The translations under genes and the position numbers were made by a program. The notes below the pieces were generated by a model. It was not told where the DNA came from. It did no database searches and saw only the letters and a program-made list of their open reading frames with translations. From the NCBI RefSeq assembly GCF_900639915.1, contig NZ_CAAAID010000006.1, forward strand, positions 1-64,000: DNA of 64,000 nt. The letters run 5' to 3'. Positions 18,909 to 29,510 of the stretch are shown here, one piece after another. The stretch is from Legionella nagasakiensis. GTDB lineage: Bacteria; Pseudomonadota; Gammaproteobacteria; Legionellales; Legionellaceae. The stretch's first letter is position 1. Each line of letters opens with the position of its first letter.

Positions 18909-19701
18909 ACAACGGTTGTTAACATCATTAGTTCTTGTTCCTCTCGTATTGATTGCGATTTATTTTGCGGCTCCCTGGATACTGGCGGTGGTTATTTTGT
19001 TGCTGCTTATCATTGGTGGGTGGGAATGGTTGCACTTGATACCTGTTTTTCGCCTATTGCCCAAATGCGTATTTATTCTGGCATTAGTGTTGATGACTTG
19101 GTTAAGTACTTATTGGCTTGATTATTGGTTGTTTGCTGGGCTTATTTTGTGGGGATTGATTTTAGTTGCCGTTCTGACTTTCCCTGCCTCTCAGTCGTTC
19201 TGGGGATTTCCTGCAATTGTGGGCAGTGCTTGTTTGTTATTGTTGCCATTATTTGCAAATTCTTTAGGAGCGATATATCAATTTCCTCAAGGCAAGGATT
19301 TGGTGGTTTATTTGCTTTGTCTCGTATGGGCGGCAGACATTGGTGCTTATTTAAGTGGAAAAAGCTGGGGTCGAATGAAGTTAATTCCTCAGGTAAGTCC
19401 GGGTAAAACAATGGAAGGGTCTGTTGGAGGTGTCCTACTTGCTATGCTTGTTGCCCTTATCGCCTATCTTTATTTTAGGCCGGCTAGTGCAATTCTTTGG
19501 TTTAGTATCTCCTTGAGTACCGTGTTTATTTCGATACTTGGAGATTTATTTATTAGCATTCTGAAACGACGATGTAAATTAAAAGATACAGGCCATGTTT
19601 TTCCAGGTCATGGGGGCGTGCTTGACCGCCTGGATAGTTTGATTGCAGCTTTGCCGTTATTTTATTGTGGATTGCGATATATCCCGCCAGGGCTTTCATG
19701 A
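18901..19701 (+). CDS. cdsA: Phosphatidate cytidylyltransferase
   Basis: Inner-membrane enzyme that forms CDP-diacylglycerol from CTP and phosphatidate, the entry to all phospholipids. The protein has 266 residues with about eight hydrophobic helices. The signature S-x(8)-K-R-x(4)-K-D-x-G-H-x(2)-P-G-H-G-G-x(2)-D-R-x-D is present near the C-terminus ([20 protein letters not shown]). I chose ATG 18901 (MFKQRLL) over 18889 because it matches the usual N-terminus. It overlaps uppS by 8 bp and rseP by 4 bp, so translation is probably coupled. Confidence 0.94.
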   Translation: MFKQRLLTSLVLVPLVLIAIYFAAPWILAVVILLLLIIGGWEWLHLIPVFRLLPKCVFILALVLMTWLSTYWLDYWLFAGLILWGLILVAVLTFPASQSFWGFPAIVGSACLLLLPLFANSLGAIYQFPQGKDLVVYLLCLVWAADIGAYLSGKSWGRMKLIPQVSPGKTMEGSVGGVLLAMLVALIAYLYFRPASAILWFSISLSTVFISILGDLFISILKRRCKLKDTGHVFPGHGGVLDRLDSLIAALPLFYCGLRYIPPGLS

Positions 19702-21053
19702 TGCTATTTACTTTATTCTATTTTTTTATTGCTTTGCTCCTTTTGATCATCATTCATGAATTTGGACATTTTATAGTTGCTCGTTGTTGTGGTGTAAAAG
19801 TTCTGCGTTTTTCATTTGGATTTGGTAAGGTATTGGCCAGTTGGCGTGATAATAAGGGCACAGAGTTCGCCTGGTCTATTTTACCACTCGGTGGTTATGT
19901 CAAAATGCTTGATGAATCGGAAGGTGAGGTGCCTGAACATGAGCGTCATTTGGCATTTAATAATCAATCCGTTTGGGTACGTATCGCGATTGTTTGCGCA
20001 GGACCGCTATTTAATTTTCTTTTTGCTTTTGTTGCATTGTGGCTTATGTGGGTCATTGGTATTAAGTCATTGGCTCCTATTGTGGCGGACGTCAAACCAG
20101 GTAGTATTGCAGCACAAGCTGGCTTACAGCCAAATCAAGAAATTTTGCAAATGGCTGGAAAAAAGATAAACAGCTGGCGTGATTTCCAATACGCATTGAT
20201 GCCATTGTTAGGAACTCATGAGCCTATTATTTTAACGGTAAAGTCTCTGAATGATGGTCATACAGAAACGCTTACATTGCGACTAACGGATTGGCAGCTG
20301 AATGTAAAAAATCCGGATATATTGGCAAATATTGGCATGATTCCATTTGTACCAACGATTCCACCGGTGATTGGTGCTGTGATGACAGATTCACCGGCCC
20401 AGTCAGCAGGATTACGAGTTGGTGATGAAATCCTTGCAATAAACGACAAGCCCATTAATGATTGGCTTGTTTTGGTTGATTATGTTAAACAGCATCCTGA
20501 TGAACACATCACCCTGGCTATAAAACGTAATAATGAAATCAATCAAATAGAAACCGACCTTGGTCATGTAACACATGATGGACAAAACCAGGGGCTTTTA
20601 GGGGTTAGTTCTAAGAAGATTAGCTGGCCGAAACATTGGTTGCGTCTGCATCGGGCTGCACCGCTGCCAGCGGCAGGCTATGCGTTTTCACAAACGATAG
20701 AATTAACCGGCGCAACGTTTGCTTTAATTGGACGACTTATTACCGGCAAATTGCCTATACAAAGCATCAGTGGTCCTGTAGGTATTGCACAAGGAGCAGG
20801 GGAGTCTGCACGCAGCGGTTTTTCTTATTATTTGTCTTTTCTTGCCTTGGTTAGTATTAGTCTAGGGGTGCTGAATTTATTGCCCATTCCTGTGTTAGAT
20901 GGTGGCCATTTGTTTTATTGCTTTGTTGAAATCGTCAGACGTCGCCCTCTTTCTGAGGGAGTAAAATCAGCCGGTATTTATCTTGGTTTTTTGTTGTTAA
21001 TTACGTTGATGATCGTCGCCTTATCCAATGATTTGGCAAGGTTGACTGGATAG
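19698..21053 (+). CDS. rseP: RseP site-2 zinc metalloprotease
   Basis: Intramembrane protease that cleaves anti-sigma factor RseA-type substrates and signal peptides. The protein has 451 residues from the ATG at 19698 (E. coli RseP has 450). The active site is HEFGH at residues 20-24 in the first transmembrane helix, and the third metal ligand is in PVLDGGH near residue 400. Two PDZ domains lie between (about 115-195 and 205-285). An earlier in-frame start at 19665 is not supported by family length. In many gammaproteobacteria dxr lies between cdsA and rseP; here they overlap directly. Confidence 0.94.
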   Translation: MMLFTLFYFFIALLLLIIIHEFGHFIVARCCGVKVLRFSFGFGKVLASWRDNKGTEFAWSILPLGGYVKMLDESEGEVPEHERHLAFNNQSVWVRIAIVCAGPLFNFLFAFVALWLMWVIGIKSLAPIVADVKPGSIAAQAGLQPNQEILQMAGKKINSWRDFQYALMPLLGTHEPIILTVKSLNDGHTETLTLRLTDWQLNVKNPDILANIGMIPFVPTIPPVIGAVMTDSPAQSAGLRVGDEILAINDKPINDWLVLVDYVKQHPDEHITLAIKRNNEINQIETDLGHVTHDGQNQGLLGVSSKKISWPKHWLRLHRAAPLPAAGYAFSQTIELTGATFALIGRLITGKLPIQSISGPVGIAQGAGESARSGFSYYLSFLALVSISLGVLNLLPIPVLDGGHLFYCFVEIVRRRPLSEGVKSAGIYLGFLLLITLMIVALSNDLARLTG

Positions 21054-21083
21054 ATGATGAACTAAAAGGTACGCATAACAACC

Positions 21084-21110
21084 TTGACAGAGCTTATTAC
21101 TTCCTATAAA
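21084..21110 (+). promoter_or_regulatory. Candidate sigma-70 promoter for bamA
   Basis: TTGACA at 21084-21089 and TATAAA at 21105-21110 are separated by 15 bp in the rseP-bamA gap. The -35 is perfect; the spacer is shorter than the usual 17. It would give a leader of about 100 nt before the bamA ATG. Confidence 0.4.
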
Positions 21111-21217
21111 AGGGTTCAATTTGTTGAATGAGACCTCATGCATGTGGCCAAAATCTACATCTCGACAGAGTTGTCTATGCTGCGGGGATATGCATCGTCC
21201 TGGATGTAAAAATAATA

Positions 21218-23530
21218 ATGAATAAATTTAGTAAAAAAATTGTATTAAGTGTATGTTGTTCTACTGCATTGGTTTGGTCGGCGCAGCTTATTGCAGCGAA
21301 TGGTTTTGTGGTCCAGGACATTAAAATTGTTGGTTTGCAACGAGTCAGTACTGGCACCGTATTGAACTATCTTCCTGTCCAGGTAGGCGAGGAAATTGGG
21401 CCTGCTTCTACGCCTCAGATTATTCGTGCTTTATATGATACTGGCTTTTTCCAATCGGTTGTGCTTGAGCGCCAAGGGAATACATTAATTGTTAGGATCG
21501 TAGAGCGCGCAACCATCGGTTCAATTAATGTAGTGGGTAATAAAGAAATCCCAAGTGATAAAATGAAAGAAATTCTAAAAGACTTGGGATTAGTAAAAGG
21601 CCACGTATTTCAAAGAGCATCACTTGAACGACTCGAGAAGGAATTGAAACAGGCTTACAATGCTCGCGGCAAATATAATGCACGTATTGAAACGCACATT
21701 ACTTCTTTAACTGAAAATCGAGTGGCAATTAATGTCACCGTCTCTGAGGGTAGAGTATCAAGGATTAAAGAAATTAAAATCATCGGGAATCATGATTTTA
21801 CGGAAGATCAATTGCTGTCGGAACTGGCTTTGTCGTCCAGTAGTCTTTTTACTTATTTCAGCAAAAAGGACCAATATTCAAAAGCCGCCATGGATGCTTC
21901 GCTGGAGTCTTTACGTTCGTTTTATTTGGATCGAGGTTATTTAAAATTTAAAATTATTTCATCTCAGGTCTTGTTATCGCCAGATAAAAAAGATGTATTT
22001 ATCAATATCCATATCGAAGAAGGCCCTCAATATCATTTTTCTGGCTATCAAATTATGGGTAAAACCATTCTTCCCGAAAACAAAGTAAGATCCTTAATTC
22101 AGGTGGAAAAAGGGGATGTTTTTTCTCGAAAAAAAGTCACAGAAAGCATTTCGGCTATTGGTTTAGCGTTGGGGGATGTCGGGTTTGGTTTCCCCGCCAT
22201 TAATGCGGAGCCAAGAATTAATGAACAGGATAAAACGGTATTTATTACTTTTGTTATCGATCCAGGACGACATGTCTATGTCCGTCGTATTAATTTTCAT
22301 GGGAATACAAAGACGGGTGATTATGTTTTGCGTAATATCATTCGTCAGGATGAGGGCGCTTTGTTATCTTTGCATAATATCAAAGAATCAGAACGACAAT
22401 TACGTCTTGTCAATTATCTGAAAAATATTAATGTCAAAACGACGCCAGTTCCTGATGCAAATAACCAAGTGGATTTGGATATATCGGTGGAGGAAGCTCC
22501 TTCTTCAGAGGCAAGTGCGTCGCTTGGTTATGGCACAACGGGGCCGCAATTTAATGCTTCCTTCAATCAATATAACTTTATGGGTACTGGCCGTACGGTG
22601 GGCTTGGCTTTTAATGCCAGTTACTGGGGTCAAGATTACTCATTTAATTATTACAATCCTTTTTATACTAATACAGGAGTTGGCCGAGGGGTTAATCTTT
22701 ATTATCAAGTGGTTGATCCGAAAAAGCTTGATGTGGCCGCCTATTCTTCCGACCGTGTTGGCGGTGATGTAAGCTATAGTGTTTTGCTCAGTGAAAACAG
22801 TAGTGTGCAATTTGGTTATGGCTATCAGAGATTAAATATTAAATCCGTAGGTACGGTACAGCAGGTTCAAAATTTTGTTAATTTATACGGACGAGATTTT
22901 AATCAGATTCGTCTGAATGCTGGCTGGAATCGAAATACTTATGATCAAATGCCTTATCCCAATAAGGGCATTAATCAGCAAGCCAGTGTCTTGGTTGCGT
23001 TACCGGCCACATCGCAGTCGCTGAAATACTATAAGACGTCTTATCAAGCACGAATGTATTATCCTTTAGTCCGAGGGCTTATTTTTACAGTGCTCGGCAA
23101 CGTTGGGTATGGAAATACGTTTAATAGTCAAGGATTGCCTTTTTATGAAAACTATTTTGCTGGTGGGATTGCCCAGCCCGGGCAAGTCCGTGGTTATGAC
23201 AGTTATTCGTTAGGGCCACAGGATAATAGTGGTAATTCTTTAGGTGCAAACTTTCTTGTTAATGGCAGCGTAGGCCTTATTTTACCTTATCCATTAAGCA
23301 GAGATAATATACGAACAAGCCTATTTGTTGATGCTGGTAATGTGTTTGTACGCGGCACTCCTCTGGCGCTTGCTGGAACTGCTGCAGGGCCACTACGTTA
23401 TTCCAGTGGTGTATCGGTAGAATGGCGTTCTCCGTTCGGTCCATTGGCATTTAGCGTTGCAAAACCATTAAATAAACAGCCAACGGATGTGGAACAAATT
23501 TTTCAATTTACTTTGTCTTCAAGTTTTTAA
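21218..23530 (+). CDS. bamA: BamA outer-membrane protein assembly factor
   Basis: Central subunit of the Bam complex that inserts beta-barrel proteins in the outer membrane. It has 770 residues from the ATG at 21218, which opens a clear signal peptide (about 1-28). Five POTRA domains follow (about 30-420), beginning FVVQDIKIVGLQRVS, and then a C-terminal Omp85 barrel. The barrel holds the family motif VRGYDSYSLG and ends with phenylalanine (FTLSSSF). An in-frame TTG-less extension from 21128 precedes the signal peptide and is not part of the protein. It is followed by skp, the periplasmic chaperone. Confidence 0.96.
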   Translation: MNKFSKKIVLSVCCSTALVWSAQLIAANGFVVQDIKIVGLQRVSTGTVLNYLPVQVGEEIGPASTPQIIRALYDTGFFQSVVLERQGNTLIVRIVERATIGSINVVGNKEIPSDKMKEILKDLGLVKGHVFQRASLERLEKELKQAYNARGKYNARIETHITSLTENRVAINVTVSEGRVSRIKEIKIIGNHDFTEDQLLSELALSSSSLFTYFSKKDQYSKAAMDASLESLRSFYLDRGYLKFKIISSQVLLSPDKKDVFINIHIEEGPQYHFSGYQIMGKTILPENKVRSLIQVEKGDVFSRKKVTESISAIGLALGDVGFGFPAINAEPRINEQDKTVFITFVIDPGRHVYVRRINFHGNTKTGDYVLRNIIRQDEGALLSLHNIKESERQLRLVNYLKNINVKTTPVPDANNQVDLDISVEEAPSSEASASLGYGTTGPQFNASFNQYNFMGTGRTVGLAFNASYWGQDYSFNYYNPFYTNTGVGRGVNLYYQVVDPKKLDVAAYSSDRVGGDVSYSVLLSENSSVQFGYGYQRLNIKSVGTVQQVQNFVNLYGRDFNQIRLNAGWNRNTYDQMPYPNKGINQQASVLVALPATSQSLKYYKTSYQARMYYPLVRGLIFTVLGNVGYGNTFNSQGLPFYENYFAGGIAQPGQVRGYDSYSLGPQDNSGNSLGANFLVNGSVGLILPYPLSRDNIRTSLFVDAGNVFVRGTPLALAGTAAGPLRYSSGVSVEWRSPFGPLAFSVAKPLNKQPTDVEQIFQFTLSSSF

Positions 23531-23604
23531 AACATGCAATTATCGCAACCTCAAATGAATTGTGCTAGCATTTATACCGTTGTAAATCATGGCTTGTTGA
23601 GGCA

Positions 23605-23625
23605 TATCTTTGCTCATCAAAGATA
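23605..23625 (+). terminator. Hairpin between bamA and skp
   Basis: An 8-bp perfect stem (23605-23612 with 23618-23625) with a 5-nt loop lies 75 bp after bamA. A T-run (ATTTTTTTAATT) follows about 13 nt later, farther than in a classic terminator. It may be a partial terminator or attenuator in the bamA-skp gap. Confidence 0.4.
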
Positions 23626-23678
23626 AGGTTATCTATAATTTTTTTAATTCTAAAGTATCTTTCAATCGGGAGTAGAAA

Positions 23679-24179
23679 ATGAAGCGATTAGTGGGTGTTA
23701 TAATGGCATTAATGTTTACATTGGGGAGTGCTTCAGTGCTTGCCGATGGAACAAAAATAGGTGTGGTTGATTTACAAAAAATTATGCAAACATCGACGCA
23801 AATGAAAACCATCCAGGAAAAGCTTGAAAAAGAATTCAAGCCGCGTCGTGATAAATTAATTGCTATGGAAGAAGATTTAAAGAAAGACATGGAGAAATTC
23901 AAGCGTGACAGTGCTGTTATGAGCCAGGCAAAGCGTAAAGAATTGGAAAAGAAAATAGTTGGTACCCAGCAAAAATTTGAAAGAGAAGGTCAGCAATATC
24001 AACAAGAGTTGAGTACAGCGCATAATGAAGCCATGGAAGAGTTTTATAACAAGATTCGTGCTGCTATTGCCAAGGTCGCTGAAAATGATAAATATGACAT
24101 TGTGTTGCAAAAAGATGCAGCACCCTTCAGCGCTGATAAGCTTGATGTAACCTCTAAGGTGATGAAAGAAATTAACTGA
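23679..24179 (+). CDS. skp: Skp/OmpH periplasmic chaperone
   Basis: Periplasmic holdase that carries unfolded outer-membrane proteins to BamA. The protein has 166 residues. The signal peptide is at about 1-22 (cleavage after VLA), followed by the short beta strand KIGVVDLQKIM, a Lys/Glu-rich alpha-helical arm (about 45-125) and a C-terminal strand YDIVLQKDAAPF. The high content of Lys and Glu in the arm is typical. The Shine-Dalgarno CGGGAG is 9-14 bases before the ATG. Only 258 bp separate it from fabZ, with no lpxD. Confidence 0.9.
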   Translation: MKRLVGVIMALMFTLGSASVLADGTKIGVVDLQKIMQTSTQMKTIQEKLEKEFKPRRDKLIAMEEDLKKDMEKFKRDSAVMSQAKRKELEKKIVGTQQKFEREGQQYQQELSTAHNEAMEEFYNKIRAAIAKVAENDKYDIVLQKDAAPFSADKLDVTSKVMKEIN

Positions 24180-24437
24180 TGTGATTTAAAGCACTCCTCC
24201 CATGACTTCTTGCTCTTTAAGCGAAACTGGTTTACTAGTCAGGTCAATATAAGCGGCCTGACTTTAAGCCGTTTCCTGGCGGAATTGTTTGGTTGTGACC
24301 GTTTAGCTCGACTGTTGGCTGGGTTTTTTGTCGATAACCTTCTTTAAGAGAGAAGCGATAGCTGTTCCAGAGCTGATTGAAACTCTATGAAATTAGCTCT
24401 TTAATCATCCCCTAAGAACTTAAGTGAGATCTGATTT
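24180..24437 (+). other. Gap between skp and fabZ where lpxD is usually found
   Basis: No gene is visible in these 258 bp. It holds one inverted repeat (24237-24243 with 24257-24263, 7 bp, followed by TT) that could end the skp transcript. A short open stretch around 24288-24350 has faint hydrophobic coding character but no start signal or clear homology. The region probably carries the fabZ-lpxA leader. Confidence 0.5.
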
Positions 24438-24896
24438 ATGAGCGGATTTGTAGATATAAATAAAATTCTCGATTTGTTGCCTCATCGTTATCCTTTTATT
24501 CTTGTTGATAAGGTTTTAGATTATAAGGAGTTTGATTATTTAGTGGCCATAAAAAATGTGACTATTAATGAACCTTTTTTCAATGGCCATTTTCCTGGAA
24601 AGCCAATTATGCCAGGGGTGCTCATGTTGGAATCACTGGCGCAGGCAAGTGCTATTTTATCAAATTTGTCACGTACTCCTTCAGAAGGGCATGAATTTTT
24701 GTATTTTTTCGCCGGAATTGATAAGGCACGATTTAAGCAAGTCGTTATTCCCGGAGATCAACTACGTCTTGAAGTGAAATTGGTAGGACAAAAACGCGAT
24801 TTCTGGCGAATGCAAGGTGAAGCATTTGTGGGTGACAAACTGGCTTGTTCCGCAGAGTTAATGAGTGCAGCGAAGGAAGTGAAAAGTGATAAGTGA
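24438..24896 (+). CDS. fabZ: (3R)-hydroxyacyl-ACP dehydratase
   Basis: Dehydrates 3-hydroxyacyl-ACP in type II fatty acid synthesis. It has 152 residues with a hot-dog fold. The catalytic pair is H51 (NGHFPGKPIMPGV) and E65 (LMLESLAQ). The N-terminal DINKILDLLPHRYPFILVDK is typical. It overlaps lpxA by 11 bp, so the shared 3-hydroxyacyl-ACP substrate pool of fatty acid and lipid A synthesis is encoded by coupled genes. Confidence 0.96.
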   Translation: MSGFVDINKILDLLPHRYPFILVDKVLDYKEFDYLVAIKNVTINEPFFNGHFPGKPIMPGVLMLESLAQASAILSNLSRTPSEGHEFLYFFAGIDKARFKQVVIPGDQLRLEVKLVGQKRDFWRMQGEAFVGDKLACSAELMSAAKEVKSDK

Positions 24897-25656
24897 ACAT
24901 GCAATAATTCATCCTTCTGCTAAGCTGGCAAACGGTGTAGCAGTAGGGCCGGGCAGCATTATTGGGGAAGATGTTGAAATTGGTGAAGGAACGTGGGTGG
25001 GACCTCATGTGGTTATTCAAGGACCAACACGTATTGGTAGATATAATAAGATCTTCCAATTTGCTTCTGTGGGTGATGAGCCGCAGGACATTACTTATAA
25101 AGGCGAGCCAACCCGTCTTGAAATCGGCGATCATAATATTATTCGTGAGTTTTGTATGATTAGTCGAGGAACAGTAAAAGGAGGTGGCTTGACTCGTTTA
25201 GGAAATCATAATTTTCTAATGGCTTATACTCATATAGGGCATGATTGCATGGTTGGTGATCATGTTATTATGGTCAATTATTCTGCATTATCTGGACACG
25301 TCATTGTAAATGATTATGCGAATATTGGTGCTTATGCTGCTGTTCATCAATTTTGTCATGTCGGTGCTTATGCATTTATTGCTCGAGCAACTTATGTGAC
25401 CAAGGATGTTTTACCTTACGTCATGATAGCCGGTCATTCAACTTCTGCTTGTGGCATCAATACAGTTGGTTTGCGTCGCCGGGGATTTTCATCAACAGCC
25501 ATCGATTATTTGCGTAGAGCGTATAAAATTATTTTTCGTAAAGGATTAACCGTACAACAGGCTGTTGCTGAGTTGGAATTATTGCAACAGGATTGTCCTG
25601 AAGTATATCCAATGATTCATGCATTGAATCAATCCACTCGTGGAATCGTGAGATAA
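24886..25656 (+). CDS. lpxA: UDP-N-acetylglucosamine acyltransferase
   Basis: First enzyme of lipid A synthesis, transferring a 3-hydroxyacyl group from ACP to UDP-GlcNAc. It is 256 residues. Left-handed beta-helix hexapeptide repeats run from the N-terminus (ISEHAIIHPSAKLANG) to about 190, and a helical C-terminal domain follows. The catalytic His region reads AYTHIGHDCMVGD. The start is GTG at 24886, inside the end of fabZ; the N-terminal match to other LpxA proteins supports it. It is followed 2 bp later by the FluC-like gene. Confidence 0.95.
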   Translation: MISEHAIIHPSAKLANGVAVGPGSIIGEDVEIGEGTWVGPHVVIQGPTRIGRYNKIFQFASVGDEPQDITYKGEPTRLEIGDHNIIREFCMISRGTVKGGGLTRLGNHNFLMAYTHIGHDCMVGDHVIMVNYSALSGHVIVNDYANIGAYAAVHQFCHVGAYAFIARATYVTKDVLPYVMIAGHSTSACGINTVGLRRRGFSSTAIDYLRRAYKIIFRKGLTVQQAVAELELLQQDCPEVYPMIHALNQSTRGIVR

Positions 25657-25658
25657 TC

Positions 25659-26038
25659 ATGCTGATGGCATCAATAGCTGTTGCCTGCGGTGGAGCGTTA
25701 GGGGCACTGTCTCGATTTGCCACGGTGAGTGCAATACAAATCCTATTCAGTCCGCGATTTCCAAGCGGTACCTTGGTTGTTAATTGTTTGGGCGCTTTTC
25801 TGATTGGCCTTGCCATGAGTTTTTTTATGGGACGCTTTGCTGGTGAGTCATGGCGATTATTTTTTGTCGTTGGTTTTCTTGGGGCATACACGACGTTTTC
25901 CAGCTTTGCCTGGGAGACATGGATACTTTACAGCAATGGTCAGTGGTTGAGTGCTATGTTAAATGTTTTAATGAATAATGTAGGCACTTTAGTGCTTGTT
26001 TTAGCAGGTGTTCAGTCTGGTCGTCTGATTGGGGGTGC

Positions 26039-26042
<4 letters not shown>
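25659..26042 (+). CDS. crcB: CrcB/FluC fluoride channel
   Basis: Small four-helix membrane protein of 127 residues that exports fluoride as a dual-topology dimer. The family motif GGALGALSRF is near the N-terminus and TTFSSFAWET lies in the third helix, where Phe and Asn/Thr line the pore. It starts 2 bp after lpxA and overlaps the DUF190 gene by 4 bp. CrcB and DUF190 genes are often neighbours. No fluoride riboswitch is seen before it, as expected for a downstream gene of an operon. Confidence 0.92.
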
Positions 26043-27614
<1,572 letters not shown>

Positions 27615-27705
27615 ATGGCATTGAGTTTGACGAGAGTATGGTATAGCATGGCGCAGACTGGTTGTTTTTTGCTGAACAAATGATTGAACGTTAAAGGAGT
27701 ATTGA

Positions 27706-28254
27706 ATGCGTATTACTCGAAAACAAATATCTGCTTTGCTGATTGCTTTTGGAGCGACAGTCAATGCTCATGCTGATGCACTAGCGGATTATTCGGACCA
27801 TTGTGCCAACGCAGGTGGAGTCGTCGAAGAAATGGTTGCCGAATTTTTGACGCCTGGTCGTTGGGTCCAGGGACAGTCAAAGTCTTTTTGTAATTTTTAT
27901 CTTGACAATGCTTTTGTCTCCATTGGGTTAGAAACTTTTTCTTCAGACAAGCCAAGCATCGCAGCAACCTATAGTAAACGATTAAGAGAAGTGGGTGCTG
28001 ATTCATCCTTATGGAAAGGTGAGAGTGCTAATCCGTCACATAATGTTTGTAAAAATTTGGGCGGCGCAACGATAGGATTTGTGACGGATGGTGGCTTTGC
28101 CAATCATTTAGGCCAGAGTGATATTTGTGTTTTTGGTGATGGTTCCATGGTGAGTGGCTGGTCACTGATTTATATGGCTAATCATCGCGAAGGTTATGAT
28201 GAGATTAAAAATCAAGTAAAAGCTGAGCCGTTGAATATTCGTATCCCGGATTAA
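27706..28254 (+). CDS. Exported protein with two DUF333-like cysteine segments
   Basis: An exported protein of 182 residues with a signal peptide at about 1-25 (ends AHA-DA). Two segments resemble each other: CANAGGVVEEM...FCNFYLDNA and CKNLGGATIGFV...ICVFGDGSMVSGWSLIY. The second fits the DUF333 pattern seen in small lipoproteins (Cys, GG, then C-VF-DGS-x-W-x-LY). Each has a cysteine pair, so two disulfides are likely. A good Shine-Dalgarno (AAAGGAGT) precedes the ATG. It stands alone after serS and a hairpin follows it. The function is unknown. Confidence 0.6.
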   Translation: MRITRKQISALLIAFGATVNAHADALADYSDHCANAGGVVEEMVAEFLTPGRWVQGQSKSFCNFYLDNAFVSIGLETFSSDKPSIAATYSKRLREVGADSSLWKGESANPSHNVCKNLGGATIGFVTDGGFANHLGQSDICVFGDGSMVSGWSLIYMANHREGYDEIKNQVKAEPLNIRIPD

Positions 28255-28261
28255 TCCATGA

Positions 28262-28287
28262 GCTCACCCTGTATAATAAGGGTGAGC
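28262..28287. terminator. Perfect 9-bp hairpin after the DUF333-like gene
   Basis: The stem is 28262-28270 with 28279-28287, with an 8-nt loop, 7 bp after the stop codon. There is no strong T-run on either side. Position between convergent genes suggests it protects transcript ends in one or both directions. Confidence 0.5.
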
Positions 28288-28377
28288 GGCTGATTGATTG
28301 TAACTGCTCAAATCCAACCGTTCACCAAGATTTTGACATACTCCCTTGAGCCATTACGATTGATTTTTATAGTTGCA

Positions 28378-28824
28378 TCAAGATTCACTGTCTAACTGAT
28401 TGCCATATTGTACATCCTTAAGGACAATGCTTTCAAAGTTATTGTTTTCAGAATTCACAATCAAATAACCGTTCCCTAATTTATAGACAAAGACGCAACC
28501 TTGTTTGCCGTCATTCCAGTGCTGCCAAGTTATACAGAACGTACCATCATTTTTCGCTGTCCATGTTCCTTGATCCGTTTGTGGTTCTTCATCTTTGGGT
28601 GGATTGGCGTATTTGCCTTGGGATTTGCCATCTTTATCGAGGTAAACTGAGATCGCGTTGCTAACTAATTGGTCATCTAGTGTCGTCAATGGGACCGTCG
28701 TGACTGTATTTCCTTGAAATGTCTTGATTAATTGATCTTTGTTTAAACTTTGCAAAGACATAGCAAAGCTGGAATAACTAATAAGCGGTAAGAGTGCGGC
28801 GGATAAAACGATGGATTTTTTCAT
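28378..28824 (-). CDS. Small exported protein, DUF995-like
   Basis: A 148-residue protein with a signal peptide at about 1-21 (ends SFA). The mature part holds the order GTWTAKNDGTFCITWQHW, then GKQGCVFVYKLGNGYL, which resembles DUF995-type proteins (GTW... C-x-W ... C-x-x-V-Y). Two cysteines are likely to pair. It is convergent with the DUF333-like gene. A Shine-Dalgarno (CAGGAGC) is 9-15 bases upstream of the ATG. Function unknown; the family match is from pattern only. Confidence 0.5.
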   Translation of the reverse strand: MKKSIVLSAALLPLISYSSFAMSLQSLNKDQLIKTFQGNTVTTVPLTTLDDQLVSNAISVYLDKDGKSQGKYANPPKDEEPQTDQGTWTAKNDGTFCITWQHWNDGKQGCVFVYKLGNGYLIVNSENNNFESIVLKDVQYGNQLDSES

Positions 28825-28901
28825 AATGTCTTGCTCCTGGTATTATATGTTCTTGTTTGTTCTAACTTTACAAAAATTATAATAACAAGATTCCTGGCAA
28901 A

Positions 28902-29510
28902 TCAGCTAATAGACACGATATTTAATGTTAATAAGGCATTCAGCAAGGATAATAATGGCAATCCAATGATGGTGCTTTCATCGCCATTGTCTATTTCTTT
29001 GAATAGCCATTTCCCTAATCCTTCGTAGTGGTAAGAACCGCAACTGTGATAGGGTTTCTCAATTCGTAGATAATTCTCAATGGTCGTTGGTTTCAATGGA
29101 TGCATCGTCAAGGTTGTGCAGACTAGATGCTGCCATAGGATTTGTGTATTTTGGGCGAGACAGACAGCAGTCAACAGTTGGTGGCTTTTATCACTTAAAC
29201 ATTCTAACTGTTGTCTCGCTTTTTCATGAGTGATGGGCTTGTCAAAACATTGATTGCCTAAGACGCACAGTTGATCAGCAGCAATGATTGTTTCACTTGG
29301 CAGTTTTTGACTAACATCCATGGCTTTACTTTTAGCAAGAATCATAGCCAGGTTGGAAAAAGAATGGCCTTTATAATCTTTCTTGATATCGCTTTCATCA
29401 ATTTTGGCCGGCTTTATGGAGAATTTTAAGCCAGCGGCATGCAAAAGCTTCTGACGATTCCTTGATGCGGAAGCAAGAACTAAAGAACCTTGATGAAGAA
29501 AATTAGACAT
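28902..29510 (-). CDS. Maf-family nucleotide pyrophosphatase
   Basis: House-cleaning nucleoside triphosphate pyrophosphatase of the Maf/YhdE/YceF family, 202 residues (usual length about 190-200). The N-terminal signature LASASRNRQKLLHAAGL is clear. The core reads IIAADQLCVLGNQCFDKP, with the catalytic Asp, and the C-terminal ESTIIGLPL. The first residues overlap the ZIP transporter gene by 8 bp, so the two are probably co-translated. Whether it prefers dTTP/UTP or m7GTP cannot be told from the motif alone. Confidence 0.88.
   Translation of the reverse strand: MSNFLHQGSLVLASASRNRQKLLHAAGLKFSIKPAKIDESDIKKDYKGHSFSNLAMILAKSKAMDVSQKLPSETIIAADQLCVLGNQCFDKPITHEKARQQLECLSDKSHQLLTAVCLAQNTQILWQHLVCTTLTMHPLKPTTIENYLRIEKPYHSCGSYHYEGLGKWLFKEIDNGDESTIIGLPLLSLLNALLTLNIVSIS

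Noticed and set aside
24180..24437. Remnant of lpxD
   Set aside because: Short stretches give a few plausible residues in different frames, but nothing convincing aligns with LpxD by eye.
25640..25658. Fluoride riboswitch before crcB
   Set aside because: Only 2 bp separate crcB from lpxA; there is no room for one.
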